A DNA stretch of 64,000 nucleotides from Roseisolibacter agri (GCF_030159095.1 NZ_BRXS01000007.1:310001-374000); one strand, 5' to 3'. Counted from the stretch's first letter, positions 1 through 11,397 are shown. Numbers and translations are program-made. The notes: a model not told the origin generated them from the letters alone.

Positions 1-447
1 GGTCGAGCCCTCGAGGTCGAGCGCCTCGCCCTGGTGCGACTCGAGCGCGACGTCGCGCGCCTGTCCGCCGGCCACCACGCGCGCCGTGCGCGGCGCGTCG
101 TCGAGCAGCACGTGCGGCGTGCCTTCCGGCAGCCGCGTGGCGAGCGCCGCGCTGGTGAACACCACGCCGACGTCGGCGTCCGCGAGCTGGTGGGCGATCT
201 CCGGCGGGGCGGCGAGCGGGTTCACGAGCACGGCGCCGCGCCCCTCGCTGGCCGCGAGCGCGACGAGGAACGCCGGCGACGTGGGGAGCAGGATCGCGCT
301 GCGCCGGTCCTGCAGCGCCCGCACGAGTGGTGCGCTCCGGCGCAGCAGCGTCAGCCCCGCCGCGACCAGGCGGGCGGCGTCGTGGGCGTCCATCCGCCCG
401 CCGCCGGCGGCGGCGGCAAGAGGAAGCAGGGCGAGCGGGTCGGTCAT
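1..447 (-). CDS. AMP-binding (acyl-CoA synthetase-like) enzyme, N-terminal part
   Basis: Partial gene running off the left edge; the 149 codons seen start at an ATG (447-445). The translation has the N-terminal face of the ANL adenylating-enzyme family: a hydrophobic stretch reading SAILLPTSPAFLVALAAS, then a loop GAVLVNPLAAPPEIAHQLAD and a segment ADVGVVFTSAAL. This is the typical order in acyl-CoA synthetases, which make acyl-AMP and then acyl-CoA from a carboxylic acid, ATP and CoA. The ATP-binding P-loop and adenylation motifs lie outside the window, so neither substrate nor activity can be judged. A fatty-acid-CoA ligase, an O-succinylbenzoate-CoA ligase or a stand-alone adenylation protein are all possible. 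It is transcribed away from glmM. Confidence 0.72.
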   Translation of the reverse strand, partial: MTDPLALLPLAAAAGGGRMDAHDAARLVAAGLTLLRRSAPLVRALQDRRSAILLPTSPAFLVALAASEGRGAVLVNPLAAPPEIAHQLADADVGVVFTSAALATRLPEGTPHVLLDDAPRTARVVAGGQARDVALESHQGEALDLEGST

Positions 448-754
448 CGCGAGTGCAGGGGAGGGGAGCGCCCGCCGGTGAGCGGGCGCGGCAAGCTACC
501 GGACCGGGCCGAACGCGGAAACCGCGCCGCGAGGCCGTGGTGGTGCGCCGAACCGCTGTGGATCGCGCCGGTTGGTGCCGAGACTCACGCGGGACCTCGA
601 CCGCGCGTGGCAGCCGCCCCGGGCCGACACTAGCTTGCACGCTTCGCCGAGCCCGGCGGGCGTGCTCGCGTCCGCCGGGCTCGCGCGGTTCCGCTGGCGG
701 TCCGCGCGCGCACGGCGCGCGCCCAGGGGAACGGGACGACCTTCAGGAGAGCCG
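448..754. other. divergent intergenic region
   Basis: About 307 nt between the divergent AMP-ligase and glmM genes. It presumably carries both promoters. I see no convincing -35/-10 pair, repeat or small gene here. Open frames across it are high-GC shadows without family resemblance. Confidence 0.5.
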
Positions 755-2134
755 ATGGCGTACGAAGGGTTGATGGTGAGCGTCTCCGGCGTGCGGGGAC
801 GGGTGGGCGAGGCGCTCTCGCCCGAGGTCGTGGCGCGCTTCGCGGCGGGCTTCGGCGCGTGGGCCGTGGCCCAGCGCGCGCCGGGCCAGTCGCGCGCCGT
901 GGTCGTCGGCCGCGACAGCCGCGTGTCGGGTCCGCTGTTCCACCGCGTGGTGCTGTCGGCGCTGGAGTCGGTGGGCGCGGACGTGATCGACATCGGGCTG
1001 ACGACGACGCCCACCTGCCAGCTGGCCGTCGAGCACCACCACGCCGCGGGCGGGCTCATGATCTCGGCCAGCCACAACCCGATCGAGTGGAATGCGCTCA
1101 AGATGATCGGGCCGACGGGCCTCTTCCTGGAGGCGGCCGAGGGCGAGGCGATGCGCGCCGGGATTGAGGCCGGGACGCGCTACGCGACGTGGGACGCGCT
1201 GGGCAGCGTCACGACCGACGCCGACGCCGCGCGCCGCCACGTCGAGGCGGTGCTCGCGCTGCCGTACCTGGACGTCGCCGCGATCCGCGCGCGCCGTTTC
1301 AGTGTCGCGCTGGACTGCGTGCGCGGCGCCGGCGCGGTCATCATGCCGATGCTGCTGGACGCGCTGGGCTGCGACGTGACCGCGATCAACATGCAGCCGG
1401 ACGGCCGCTTCCCGCGGCCGCCCGAGCCCGTGGCGGAGAACCTGGGGGAGCTGGCCGAGCTGACCGCGCGCATCGGCGCCGACGTCGGCCTCGCGGTCGA
1501 TCCGGACGTGGACCGGCTGGCGCTGGTGTCGGAGCAGGGCAAGGCGGTGGGCGAGGACTACACGCTCGCGCTCGCGGCGCGGCTCGTGCTCAAGCATCGC
1601 CGCGGACCGGTCGTCACCAACCTCTCGACGAGCCGCGTGGTGGAGGACGTCGCGCTGGCCGCCGGCGTGGAGTGCCGCCGCGCGCCCGTGGGCGAGGTGA
1701 ACGTGGCGGTCGCGATGCGCGAGAGCGGGGCGGTGATCGGGGGCGAGGGCAACGGCGGGGTGATCCTGCCGGAGCTGCACCTCGGCCGCGACGCCCCGGT
1801 GGGCGCGGCGCTGCTGCTCCAGCTGCTGCTGGAGGAGGGGCGTCCGCTGTCGGCGCTGGTGGCTGACCATCCGCGTTACGTGATCGTCAAGGACAAGCTG
1901 GACCGCCCGAAGGCTCCGCTCGGCTCCGTGTACGAGGCGCTGCGCGGGGCGTTCCCCGAGGCGTCGCCCGACACGCAGGACGGGCTGCGGCTGGCGTGGC
2001 CGGACCGGTGGGTGCACGTGCGGCCCAGCGGCACCGAGCCGATCGTGCGCGTGATCGCCGAGGCGCCCACCGAGGCCGACGCGCGCGCGCTGGTCGAGCG
2101 GTCGCGCGTGCCGCTGGACGCGCTGGTGGTGTAA
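755..2134 (+). CDS. glmM: phosphoglucosamine mutase
   Basis: Interconverts glucosamine-6-phosphate and glucosamine-1-phosphate in the cytoplasm, the second step to UDP-GlcNAc for peptidoglycan and LPS. The 459-aa protein has the alpha-D-phosphohexomutase landmarks in order: the phosphoserine loop ISASHNP (Ser106), the metal loop DPDVDR near residues 248-253, the sugar-binding loop GEGNGG, and the C-terminal phosphate loop RPSGTEP. The frame is open further upstream, but I chose ATG 755 because AGGAG lies 6 nt before it and MAYEGLMVSVSGVRG is the normal family start. glmS follows 127 nt downstream, which supports the mutase over a plain phosphomannomutase. Phosphoglucomutase/phosphomannomutase activity remains a lesser alternative. 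Confidence 0.9.
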   Translation: MAYEGLMVSVSGVRGRVGEALSPEVVARFAAGFGAWAVAQRAPGQSRAVVVGRDSRVSGPLFHRVVLSALESVGADVIDIGLTTTPTCQLAVEHHHAAGGLMISASHNPIEWNALKMIGPTGLFLEAAEGEAMRAGIEAGTRYATWDALGSVTTDADAARRHVEAVLALPYLDVAAIRARRFSVALDCVRGAGAVIMPMLLDALGCDVTAINMQPDGRFPRPPEPVAENLGELAELTARIGADVGLAVDPDVDRLALVSEQGKAVGEDYTLALAARLVLKHRRGPVVTNLSTSRVVEDVALAAGVECRRAPVGEVNVAVAMRESGAVIGGEGNGGVILPELHLGRDAPVGAALLLQLLLEEGRPLSALVADHPRYVIVKDKLDRPKAPLGSVYEALRGAFPEASPDTQDGLRLAWPDRWVHVRPSGTEPIVRVIAEAPTEADARALVERSRVPLDALVV

Positions 2135-2148
2135 GACGGCTGCGTGCC

Positions 2149-2213
2149 GAGTGCTGCGTGCTGCGTGACCGGCCTCGGGACGCCCCTCACGCAGCACGCA
2201 GCACGCAGCACTC
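2149..2213. repeat. inverted repeat between glmM and glmS
   Basis: A 20-nt arm at 2149-2168 built of 7-nt GCTGCGT-like units is matched by a reverse-complement arm at 2187-2213, which carries one extra unit. The spacer is about 18 nt. It could fold as a strong hairpin and end or attenuate glmM transcription, or it may be a dispersed REP-like element. No U-tract follows. Confidence 0.7.
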
Positions 2214-2261
2214 CGAGATTCCCTGCTCGCCTCCTCAGGATTCGCTTCAGGACAAGCTCCC

Positions 2262-4088
<1,827 letters not shown>

Positions 4089-4111
4089 GGCGCGGTCGCG
4101 CCGGCGACACG

Positions 4112-4152
4112 ACGACGACGGGCGGCTCCCATCCGGGGCCGCCCGTGGTCGT
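4112..4152. terminator. bidirectional terminator hairpin
   Basis: Arms 4112-4126 and 4138-4152 pair over 15 bp with one mismatch around an 11-nt loop. It lies between the convergent ends of glmS and the ankyrin gene. No long T-run is present, as is common in GC-rich genomes. Confidence 0.7.
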
Positions 4153-4164
4153 TCTCCTCGCCGC

Positions 4165-4977
4165 CTAGCGCCCGACGCGGACCGCCGTCCAGCGGGCGCG
4201 CCGCGTGGTGCAGCCGGAGGTGTCCTCCTCGAGGAACGTCCCCTCGGCGGTCGTCGCCGTGGGAAAGCGGCCGGCCACCTCGAGGTCCGTGTTCGGAGCC
4301 TTCTCCAGTCGCGCGAACGCGCCCTCGATCACGGGGATCGACTCCCGGAACCCCCACCGCGCGCGCTCGCGGTACGCGTAGCCGGGCGCGCAGTGGTAGT
4401 CGACGAGGAAGTCGGTGTCGACGATGCGCCCGCCGACCACCCGGAACGCCACGGTCTGCCCGCCGCCGGTGGTGATCCCGGCGATCGTGCCGCGCCACTG
4501 GCCGTCGCGCGGCGTGGCTCCCCGCTGCGGCATGGCCGGCCCGCCCACGGGAGCGGGCGCCGGTGCCGCGGGTGCGGGGGCGGGGGCGGGCTCCTTCCGG
4601 ACCGCGTTCCCCGCGGCGCCGCGCAGCAGCTGCGCGACGCCCTCGTTCAGCGTCTGCTCGGCCCACGCACGCGCCGTGCGCCCGTCCCTGTCGGTGAGCT
4701 CCGGGCGTGCACCGGCGGCGAGAAGGAGGCGCGCGGCCGCGGTCTGCCCCCAGACGGCCGTGCCGATGAGCGGCGTGCGTCCATTGGTCCGGAGCTGGTG
4801 GTTGGGGTCCACGCCGGCCGCGAGCAGCCGGCGCACGGTCGCGGTGTCGTTCTCGGCGGCGGCCTTGTAGAGCGAGTCGCCACGCGCGTCCGCCTGCGCG
4901 GCGAGAGGCGCGGCGGAGGCGAGCAGCAGGGCGAGCGTCGTCGCGGTGCGGCGGGGCAGCGGGTGCTGGGTCGACAT
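4165..4977 (-). CDS. secreted ankyrin-repeat protein with C-terminal domain of unknown function
   Basis: A 270-aa protein. The chosen ATG (4977-4975) gives MSTQHPLPRR followed by a hydrophobic stretch ending ...APLAAQ, a clear Sec signal peptide. Residues about 33-115 hold at least two ankyrin repeats (AAAENDTATVRRLLAAGVDP and NGRTPLIGTAVWGQTAAARL). A Pro/Ala linker of about 20 residues (repeated PAPAP) leads to a C-terminal region of about 125 residues beginning DGQWRGTIAGITTGGGQ. That region contains two Cys (YHCAPG and TSGCTTRR) that could form a disulphide and looks like a small periplasmic beta domain. The partner and function are unknown. It is transcribed toward glmS. A longer upstream frame exists but lacks signal-peptide logic. 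Confidence 0.8.
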   Translation of the reverse strand: MSTQHPLPRRTATTLALLLASAAPLAAQADARGDSLYKAAAENDTATVRRLLAAGVDPNHQLRTNGRTPLIGTAVWGQTAAARLLLAAGARPELTDRDGRTARAWAEQTLNEGVAQLLRGAAGNAVRKEPAPAPAPAAPAPAPVGGPAMPQRGATPRDGQWRGTIAGITTGGGQTVAFRVVGGRIVDTDFLVDYHCAPGYAYRERARWGFRESIPVIEGAFARLEKAPNTDLEVAGRFPTATTAEGTFLEEDTSGCTTRRARWTAVRVGR

Positions 4978-5130
4978 CGGTCGGCGTGAGGTGACGGGCC
5001 TGGCCCTCGTCGGGCCGCGGTCGACGCTGGACGAGCGCCGCGACGCGCCGGCAACCCGCAGGGGCATCCGTCGCTGGTTCGGGGCCTCTTTGCTGGCGGC
5101 GCACGCGCGACGCCGGCAGCATGGCGCGCC

Positions 5131-6513
5131 ATGAGCGAATACCATGACCGACGCGCCGGCCCGCGGCGGCGCCGGCGCCTCGCGGGCGGCGCGATCGCCG
5201 CGCTGGCGCTGGCGACGGTCGGCGCATTCGTGTTCGCGCGCGCCGCGGAGCACGAAACGCCGCCCGCCGTGCGCGGCGCTCCCCTGCGCGTCGCGGCCAC
5301 CGACGGCGACGCGCTCTTCCTCCTCACCGCGCACGAGGAGCGGCACGTCCTCTCCTCGCGCGGCCGCTCGCGGCACGTGCGGGTCCAGCACCACGTCGAC
5401 CTGTGGCGCTTCGATCCGGCCACGGCGGCTCCGGTCTTTCGCCGCCGCCTGATGACCGTGACGGGTGCGCGTTCGGCGGCGGCGTTCGACGCGCGGCTGC
5501 TCGGTGCCCACGGCGGCACGCTCTGGCTGCACACCGACGGCCTGCAGGCGGTCGCGATCGCCGACGGCCGGCCGCTCGGGAACGCCGACACGATCGCGGC
5601 GCGGTCGCCGACGCTGCGCGGCGCGATGCCGACCGAGTCACGCTTCGTCACGCTCGCCGCCGACGGATTGCGCATCACGGCGACCGACGCGCGGATCCAC
5701 CGCGTCGATCCCGCGACGCTGGTCGCGCAGCCGGTGACGGCGCCGCCGGCCGCCGCCGCGTCCGCGGTGACCCGCCCCGGCCGCTGGATCCCGAGCTCCA
5801 CGACCGCCTTCGTGACGCGCGGGCTGGAGGCATCCGACCGGTGGCTCGGCGTGTTGAGCGCGGACGAGGGGGAGCGGTTCCGGAGCCGGGTGGCGACCGT
5901 CGCGGCGGCGCTGGCCAGCGACCGTCGCGAGCGGACCTACCACGACGCGTCGCGGCTCGCGCCGCCGCGCGACGACGGGCTCGCGGCGCCCACGCGTCTC
6001 CGCCTGTGGAGCGCGCGCGTCGACCGGGTGTCCGCCGCGCCGCCAGGCTGGCCGGCCGACCTGCCGAGCCGCTGGGGGACGCGCGCCGCCTATGCGGACA
6101 TCGCGCCGCTACCGGAGAGTCCCGAGTTCCTGCAGGGCGGGCTGCTCCACGCGGGCGCCACGCCCGCCGCGCCGCTGCTCCTGCGGGAGCCCGACGGCGT
6201 CCTCGTGCTCCACCGCGACCGGCTCGGCGAGACGGGCCGGCTGCAGCTGACCCGCGTGGCCGCTCCGGGAGGGCGTCCGGTCTGGGACGCGCGCCTGCCC
6301 CTCTCCGTGCTGCAGGCGGTGCTGCCGGGCCATTCCCGCCAGCGGACGCTCGTCCTGGTCGGCCGCGAGTACGCGCCGGCCGACGGGGCGCCGCGCGATC
6401 CCCACCACACGGCGCACGAGCAGATCGTGGCAGTCGACGTGGCGACCGGCGCGGTGCGGGCCTACGACCTGACCGTCCGAGGCGCCGAGGCGCCGGTAAT
6501 CGGCGCGCGATGA
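5131..6513 (+). CDS. membrane-anchored protein, PA2928-like
   Basis: A 460-aa protein with a basic N-terminus and one hydrophobic segment (about 21-37, AIAALALATVGAFVFARA), suggesting an uncleaved anchor or signal peptide. The rest alternates short strands and loops like a WD/PQQ-type repeat protein. Passages such as HHVDLWRFDPATAAPVFRRR and LLGAHGGTLWLHTDGLQAVA resemble, from memory, the PA2928 family of uncharacterised proteins. No catalytic motif is visible. The late segment HEQIVAVDVATGAVRAYDL again has the beta-propeller feel of 'value from dictionary of state'. Function unknown. It starts at ATG 5131, 153 nt from the divergent ankyrin gene, and ends 39 nt before the GGDEF gene. Confidence 0.72.
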   Translation: MSEYHDRRAGPRRRRRLAGGAIAALALATVGAFVFARAAEHETPPAVRGAPLRVAATDGDALFLLTAHEERHVLSSRGRSRHVRVQHHVDLWRFDPATAAPVFRRRLMTVTGARSAAAFDARLLGAHGGTLWLHTDGLQAVAIADGRPLGNADTIAARSPTLRGAMPTESRFVTLAADGLRITATDARIHRVDPATLVAQPVTAPPAAAASAVTRPGRWIPSSTTAFVTRGLEASDRWLGVLSADEGERFRSRVATVAAALASDRRERTYHDASRLAPPRDDGLAAPTRLRLWSARVDRVSAAPPGWPADLPSRWGTRAAYADIAPLPESPEFLQGGLLHAGATPAAPLLLREPDGVLVLHRDRLGETGRLQLTRVAAPGGRPVWDARLPLSVLQAVLPGHSRQRTLVLVGREYAPADGAPRDPHHTAHEQIVAVDVATGAVRAYDLTVRGAEAPVIGAR

Positions 6514-6552
6514 CGCTGGTGACATTTTCGTGAGTGACTCGTACTCTTCCGT

Positions 6553-8343
6553 ATGCGTCCGGCCCCTCTCGCGCGCTCCCAGGCAGGACCCCTGCCCGCC
6601 CTCGCGGCCCTTGCCGCGCTGACCGTGCCCGCCGGGGCCGCGGGCGGGCAGTCGAGCGTCCCGGCCGTGCTCCCGCTGGCCGCCGTGGAGTCGGTGCGCC
6701 CCGACGTCGACACGGTGACCGTGGCCGGGCGCGCGCTGGTCGGTAGCGGCGTCCTGCACGACCGCGCCCTCTACCTCTCGGTCGCCACCGGCGGGCGCGG
6801 GATCTGGGTGTACAGTCGCGGCGCCGCCCGCCTGCGGGTCCAGCCGGGCGACAGCCTCGAGGCGACGGGCGTCCTGCACAAGTACCGCGGGACGCTGGAG
6901 GTGGTGGCGTCGCACGTGCGCCTCGTGCCCGGCCCGCGCACCGCGATGCCGGCGCCGCGCGAGGAGCCGGCCGGCGCCGCTTCCGTGGTCGCTTCGGAGG
7001 GGTTGCTGGTCCGCGTGCGCGGCCACGTGGGCGCACAGGGCGTGAGCGAGGGCGGCCGCTGGCTGCGCCTGCACCGGAAGGCGGACGCCAGCGGCGTCCC
7101 CGACTCGGTGACGGTGTGGACGCCGCCGGCGCACCAGCGCGCGCCCGACCTGCACACGCTGCGCGTCGGCGACGAGGTCATCGTCACCGGCATCGCGGCG
7201 CTCTACCGCGACAACCCGACCGACCCGCCGGTCGCGCAGCTCGTCCCCCGCGGTCCCGAGGACATCACCACCGTCGGCATCCCGCGCTACTGGCGCGAGC
7301 TGGCGCTGCGCGGCCTCGCCGCGCTGCTCGTCCTCGGCGCGGCGGCGTGGGGGATCGTGCGCATGGCGACCCGACGTCAGGCGCGCGCGCTGCGCGAGAC
7401 CGAGGCGCGCTACCGGCAGCTGCTCGCGCTCTCGCCGGACGCGGTGATCGTGCACGACGACGAGCGCGTGCTGTTCGCGAACCCCGCCGCGGCGCGCCTG
7501 CTGGGCGCCGTCGACGAGCACGCGCTCGCCGGCAGGCGGCTGGAGAGCTTCCTCGGCAGCGAGGAGCGGGCGGCGCTCGCCGTCGCCGCGACGGTGAGCC
7601 AGGACCCCGCGCAGCGTCCGCTCGGCCGGCGGCTGCGCACGCGCATGAAGGGCCCCGAGGGGGCGCTCGTCGACGCGGAGGTCGCGACCAGCCCGTGCCG
7701 CTTCTCCGACCGCGACGCCGCGGTGCTCGTGGCGCGCGACATCGGCCCGCAGCTGCGCTACGAGCGCGAGCTGCGCGAGCTGGCGCTGCTCGACGAGCTG
7801 ACGGGGCTGCACAACCGCCGCGGCTTCCTCACGTTCGCGGAGGCGGAGCTGCGCCGCCTGCGCGGGAGCGGCCGCGGCGCGGCGCTGCTCTTCGCCGACC
7901 TCGATGGGCTGAAGCGCATCAACGACGCCCACGGCCACGCCGCCGGCGACGAGGCGCTCACCGCCGTCGCGCACGCGCTGCGCGAGGTCGTGGGCGCGCA
8001 GGGGCTCGTGGCGCGGTGGAGCGGCGACGAGTTCGTGGCGCTCGTGCACGAGCCGGAGGGCCGTGGCATCAGCGAGGCGGGTGAGGTCTCGCGCGCGTTG
8101 AGCCTGCTCCCCGGCACGCTGCGCGCGGACTCCGCCGTCGCGGAAGCGTACGAGCAGCGGCTGCGCGACGCGCTGGCGCGCCGCCGCTCGCCACACAGCC
8201 CCTACGTCGTCTCGGCGACGGTCGGCGCGCACCACCTGCCGGCCGACGGCGGCGAGACGCTGGCCGCCGCGCTGGCCGCGGCCGACGCGGGGCTGTACCG
8301 CCGCCGCGCGAAGACCCGCCCCGCCGCCGTCCTCGCGACCTGA
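6553..8343 (+). CDS. membrane PAS-GGDEF diguanylate cyclase-like protein
   Basis: Predicted to make cyclic di-GMP from GTP. The 596-aa order is: signal peptide (about 1-34), a periplasmic region with two beta-rich OB-like halves (about 40-235, each with an L.VG..V.VTG/EATG pattern), one TM helix (about 251-268), a PAS domain (about 280-400) and a GGDEF domain (about 405-590). The signature reads RWSGDEF, with Ser for the first Gly; the upstream metal motif FADLDGLKRINDAHGH is intact, as is LLDELTGLHNRRGF. Variants of the first Gly are known in some active cyclases, so activity is likely but not certain. No RxxD inhibitory site is obvious just upstream. dtd follows with one base between stop and GTG start, so they may be cotranscribed. 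Confidence 0.88.
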   Translation: MRPAPLARSQAGPLPALAALAALTVPAGAAGGQSSVPAVLPLAAVESVRPDVDTVTVAGRALVGSGVLHDRALYLSVATGGRGIWVYSRGAARLRVQPGDSLEATGVLHKYRGTLEVVASHVRLVPGPRTAMPAPREEPAGAASVVASEGLLVRVRGHVGAQGVSEGGRWLRLHRKADASGVPDSVTVWTPPAHQRAPDLHTLRVGDEVIVTGIAALYRDNPTDPPVAQLVPRGPEDITTVGIPRYWRELALRGLAALLVLGAAAWGIVRMATRRQARALRETEARYRQLLALSPDAVIVHDDERVLFANPAAARLLGAVDEHALAGRRLESFLGSEERAALAVAATVSQDPAQRPLGRRLRTRMKGPEGALVDAEVATSPCRFSDRDAAVLVARDIGPQLRYERELRELALLDELTGLHNRRGFLTFAEAELRRLRGSGRGAALLFADLDGLKRINDAHGHAAGDEALTAVAHALREVVGAQGLVARWSGDEFVALVHEPEGRGISEAGEVSRALSLLPGTLRADSAVAEAYEQRLRDALARRRSPHSPYVVSATVGAHHLPADGGETLAAALAAADAGLYRRRAKTRPAAVLAT

Positions 8344-8344
8344 C

Positions 8345-8797
8345 GTGCGCGTCCTCGTTCAACGCGTCGCGCACGCCGAGGTGCGCGTCGCCGACGAGTC
8401 GGGCGGCGTGCGCGTGACCGGGAGCATCGAGCGCGGCTTCCTGCTGCTCGTCGGCTTCACGCACGCCGACGGCGACGAGCAGCTCGACTGGATGGTCGAC
8501 AAGGTGCTCGGCCTGCGGGTGTTCGCGGACGCGGACGACAGGATGAACCTCGCGCTCGCGGACGTCGGCGGCGCGCTGCTCGTCGTGTCGCAGTTCACGC
8601 TCTACGGCGACGCGCGCAAGGGAAAGCGGCCGAGCTTCATCGACGCCGCGCGGCCCGAGCTGGCAATCCCGCTCTACGAGCGCTTCGTCGAGCGGCTGCG
8701 GGCCCGCGGCCCGCGCGTCGAGACGGGCGAGTTCGGCGCGATGATGCAGGTGGAGCTGGTGAACGACGGCCCCGTGACGCTGTGGCTGGAGCGCTGA
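8345..8797 (+). CDS. dtd: D-aminoacyl-tRNA deacylase
   Basis: Removes D-amino acids (and Gly mischarged on tRNA-Ala) from tRNA, a proofreading step in translation. The 150-aa protein has both family signatures: SQFTLYGDARKGKRPSF near residue 77 and the C-terminal NDGPVTLWLE, which carries the Gly-cisPro pair. The GTG start at 8345 gives the canonical MRVLVQRV beginning and falls one base after the preceding stop. Confidence 0.96.
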   Translation: MRVLVQRVAHAEVRVADESGGVRVTGSIERGFLLLVGFTHADGDEQLDWMVDKVLGLRVFADADDRMNLALADVGGALLVVSQFTLYGDARKGKRPSFIDAARPELAIPLYERFVERLRARGPRVETGEFGAMMQVELVNDGPVTLWLER

Positions 8798-8812
8798 ACC
8801 CGTGCTGATCCC

Positions 8813-9430
8813 GTGACGACCCCGAAGGCCCCGCGGGTGGTGCTCGCGTCGCAGTCGCCGCGCCGCCGCGACCTGCTCGACCTGATCGGCGTGCGCCACA
8901 GCGTGCGCCCCGCCGACGTCGACGAGAGCGTGCGCGCCGGCGAGGCGCCCGACGCCTACACCGAGCGGCTGGCGCGCGAGAAGGCGCGCGCGGTCGCGGC
9001 GCTGGAGCCGCAGGCGTACGTCGTCGCGGCCGACACCACCGTCGTCATCGACGGTGAGATCCTCGGCAAGCCCGCGCACGTGGCGGAGGCGCGCGAGATG
9101 GTGCGCCGTCTCGCCGGCCGCACGCACGAGGTGTTCACGGGGATGGCGGTGCGCCTCGAGGACGGCGTCGGCGTGCGCGAGGCGAGCGCGGTGGAGCGCG
9201 TCCGCGTCACCTTCCGCCCGCTCACCGACGCCGAGATCGCGGCGTACGTCGCCACGGGCGAGCCGATGGACAAGGCGGGCGCGTACGGCATCCAGGGCTA
9301 CGGTGCGACCATCGTCGAGCGCATCGACGGCGACTACTTCGCCGTCATGGGGCTGTCGCTCGTGCGCACCGTCGCCCTGCTGCGCGAGGTGGGGCTGCAG
9401 TACGAGTTCGGGCCGCTGCGGGTCGTCTAG
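8813..9430 (+). CDS. maf: Maf-type nucleoside triphosphate pyrophosphatase (dTTP/UTP class)
   Basis: Hydrolyses non-canonical or dTTP/UTP nucleotides to monophosphates. The 205-aa protein shows [12 protein letters not shown] at the start, [16 protein letters not shown] in the centre and the YhdE-type end signature [16 protein letters not shown]. These point to the dTTP/UTP pyrophosphatase subgroup. The GTG start at 8813 comes 15 nt after dtd. Its stop overlaps the stop of the convergent chemoreceptor gene: the four bases CTAG at 9427-9430 serve both ends. Confidence 0.94.
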   Translation: MTTPKAPRVVLASQSPRRRDLLDLIGVRHSVRPADVDESVRAGEAPDAYTERLAREKARAVAALEPQAYVVAADTTVVIDGEILGKPAHVAEAREMVRRLAGRTHEVFTGMAVRLEDGVGVREASAVERVRVTFRPLTDAEIAAYVATGEPMDKAGAYGIQGYGATIVERIDGDYFAVMGLSLVRTVALLREVGLQYEFGPLRVV

Positions 9431-11397
9431 CGGGGGACGCCGCCGCGCATGCGGCTCGCCACCGCGGCGGGCACGACGTGCGCGCCGGCGCCGTCACGCG
9501 GGGGCAGGACGAACGTCCCCACCACGCGGGCGAGCTCCGTCGCCTCGCCGGCCAGCGACTCGGCCGCCGCCGCGGACTCCTCGGCCGACGCGGCCGCGCC
9601 CTGCGTCACCTCGGTGACCGAGTCCATGGTCGCCGCGATGCGCGTGACGCCGTCGGTGACCTGTGTGACGCCAGCCGCGACCTGCGCCACGCCGTCGCGC
9701 TGCTCGCGGCTCGCCTCGGCGATCTCGCCGACGACGCCGAGCACGCGCTGGACGCTGACGTCGATCTGGCGCAGGCCATCGGTCATCGTGCCCTGATGCC
9801 GCACGCCCGCCTCGGCGTGCTGCACGCTCTCCTCGATCAGCTGCGCCGTCGTGCGCGCGGCCTCGGCGCTGCGGAGCGCGAGCGCCCGCACCTCCTCCGC
9901 GACGACCGCGAAGCCGCGGCCCGCGTCGCCGGCGCGCGCCGCCTCGACCGCGGCGTTGAGCGCGAGCAGGTTCGTCTGGAACGCGATCTCGTCGATCGTG
10001 CGGACGATCTTCGCGGTGGAGTCGGCGCTCGCCTTGATCCGTGCGATCGCGCTCGTCAGCTGCGCGAGGCTCGCGCTGCTGGCATCCACGTGGGAGCGCG
10101 TCGCCTCGGCGACCGTGCGCGCCTGGGCAGCGCCATCGGCGTTCTGCTGGCTCATCGCCGCGATCTCGTGCAGGCTGGCCGACATCTGCTCGGCGCTGGC
10201 CGAGAGCTCCTGGATGTCGCGCGAGACCTCGCTCACCGCATCGGACTGGCGCACCGCGCCGTCAGCCAGCGCGCGGCCGCTCGACTCGATCTGGGCACCC
10301 GCGGCGCCGACCTGCTCACCGACCGCGGCGATATCGCGCAGCGCGTCCGCCAGCCCGTCGGCCGCGGTGTTCACCGCCGACTTGATGCGCGCGTGGTCGC
10401 CGCGGTACTCGCCGGTGACGCGCCGCGTGAGGTCGCGCGCCGCGACGCGCTCGAGCACGATCGCCGCTTCGCTCACGGGCGCCACGACGGCATCGAGCGT
10501 TGCATTGAGCCCGCCGACCAGCTGGCCGAACGCGCCCTCGAAGCGCGCCGCGTCGCCGCGCGCCGACAGGTCGCCGATCTGCGCCGCCTGCGTCAGGCGC
10601 GTCGTCTCGGACACGACCTCGCGCAGCGTCTCGACCGAGCGGCGGAACGATGCCGCCAGCGCGCCGATCTCGTCGCGCGCGTCGTAGGTGATCGCCTGCT
10701 CGACGTCGCCGCGCGCCACGCCGTCGGCGACGACCACGAGATCCGACAGCGGGCGGATGACGCGGCGCACCGCAAGCACGCTCGCCACGACGACGCCGGC
10801 GAAGAGCACGACTGCCGCGAGCGACAGCAGCTGCCGCTCGCGCGCGACCGTCACCGCCTGACGCGCGACCAGGGTGTCGACGTGCGCCGTGAGCGTGTCC
10901 GCGAGCTGCGTGAGCACCTCGGTCGGCGCGCGGTCGCGCCCCTTCATCATGCTGTCCGCGACGGCGGGGTTCTTCCCGTCAGCGGCGACGAACACGACCA
11001 GCGCCGAGTCGAACTCCTGGTCCAGCTGGGCGTGCGCCTTCGAGAACTGCTCCGTCAGGCGCAACGCGATCGTGTCGCCCGCGACGAGCGTCCGCAGGGA
11101 GTCGACGCGCGACGCCACGCGTGCCTCCTCTTCATGCAGCTGCTTCGTGTACTTCTCCCGCGCCTCGGCCTCGTGCCCGCGGATGAGGATGTTCTTCCAC
11201 TCCTGCATCTGCGTCTTGAAGTGGACCTGCGCGACGATCGCGTCGCGGCGCGCCTGCACCGGGCCGGCCAGCATCTCGGCGTACGAGCGCGCGAGCGCGG
11301 CCTGGCGGACGAGCAGTGCGGTGGTCAGCGTGCCGCCGATCGCGATCGACAGCCCGACGGCGAGGTACATGCGCCGGGCGACGGTGAGGTTCCACAT
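9427..11397 (-). CDS. methyl-accepting chemotaxis protein
   Basis: Transmembrane receptor that passes ligand signals to CheA/CheW. The 656 aa comprise a TM helix (about 11-32), a helical periplasmic domain (about 33-188) resembling the four-helix-bundle ligand-binding type, a second TM (about 190-210), HAMP-like segments (about 211-265 and a second one to about 345) and a long cytoplasmic coiled coil. The signalling tip [20 protein letters not shown] is perfect and followed by [12 protein letters not shown]. No C-terminal CheR pentapeptide is present. No other che gene is nearby. About 40 nt upstream of the ATG sits a half-site pair like those before the phosphate genes, so phosphate-controlled expression is possible. 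Confidence 0.95.
   Translation of the reverse strand: MWNLTVARRMYLAVGLSIAIGGTLTTALLVRQAALARSYAEMLAGPVQARRDAIVAQVHFKTQMQEWKNILIRGHEAEAREKYTKQLHEEEARVASRVDSLRTLVAGDTIALRLTEQFSKAHAQLDQEFDSALVVFVAADGKNPAVADSMMKGRDRAPTEVLTQLADTLTAHVDTLVARQAVTVARERQLLSLAAVVLFAGVVVASVLAVRRVIRPLSDLVVVADGVARGDVEQAITYDARDEIGALAASFRRSVETLREVVSETTRLTQAAQIGDLSARGDAARFEGAFGQLVGGLNATLDAVVAPVSEAAIVLERVAARDLTRRVTGEYRGDHARIKSAVNTAADGLADALRDIAAVGEQVGAAGAQIESSGRALADGAVRQSDAVSEVSRDIQELSASAEQMSASLHEIAAMSQQNADGAAQARTVAEATRSHVDASSASLAQLTSAIARIKASADSTAKIVRTIDEIAFQTNLLALNAAVEAARAGDAGRGFAVVAEEVRALALRSAEAARTTAQLIEESVQHAEAGVRHQGTMTDGLRQIDVSVQRVLGVVGEIAEASREQRDGVAQVAAGVTQVTDGVTRIAATMDSVTEVTQGAAASAEESAAAAESLAGEATELARVVGTFVLPPRDGAGAHVVPAAVASRMRGGVPR

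Noticed and set aside
2135-2261. glmS ribozyme
   Set aside because: The 127-nt spacer consists mostly of an inverted repeat and lacks a recognisable ribozyme core.
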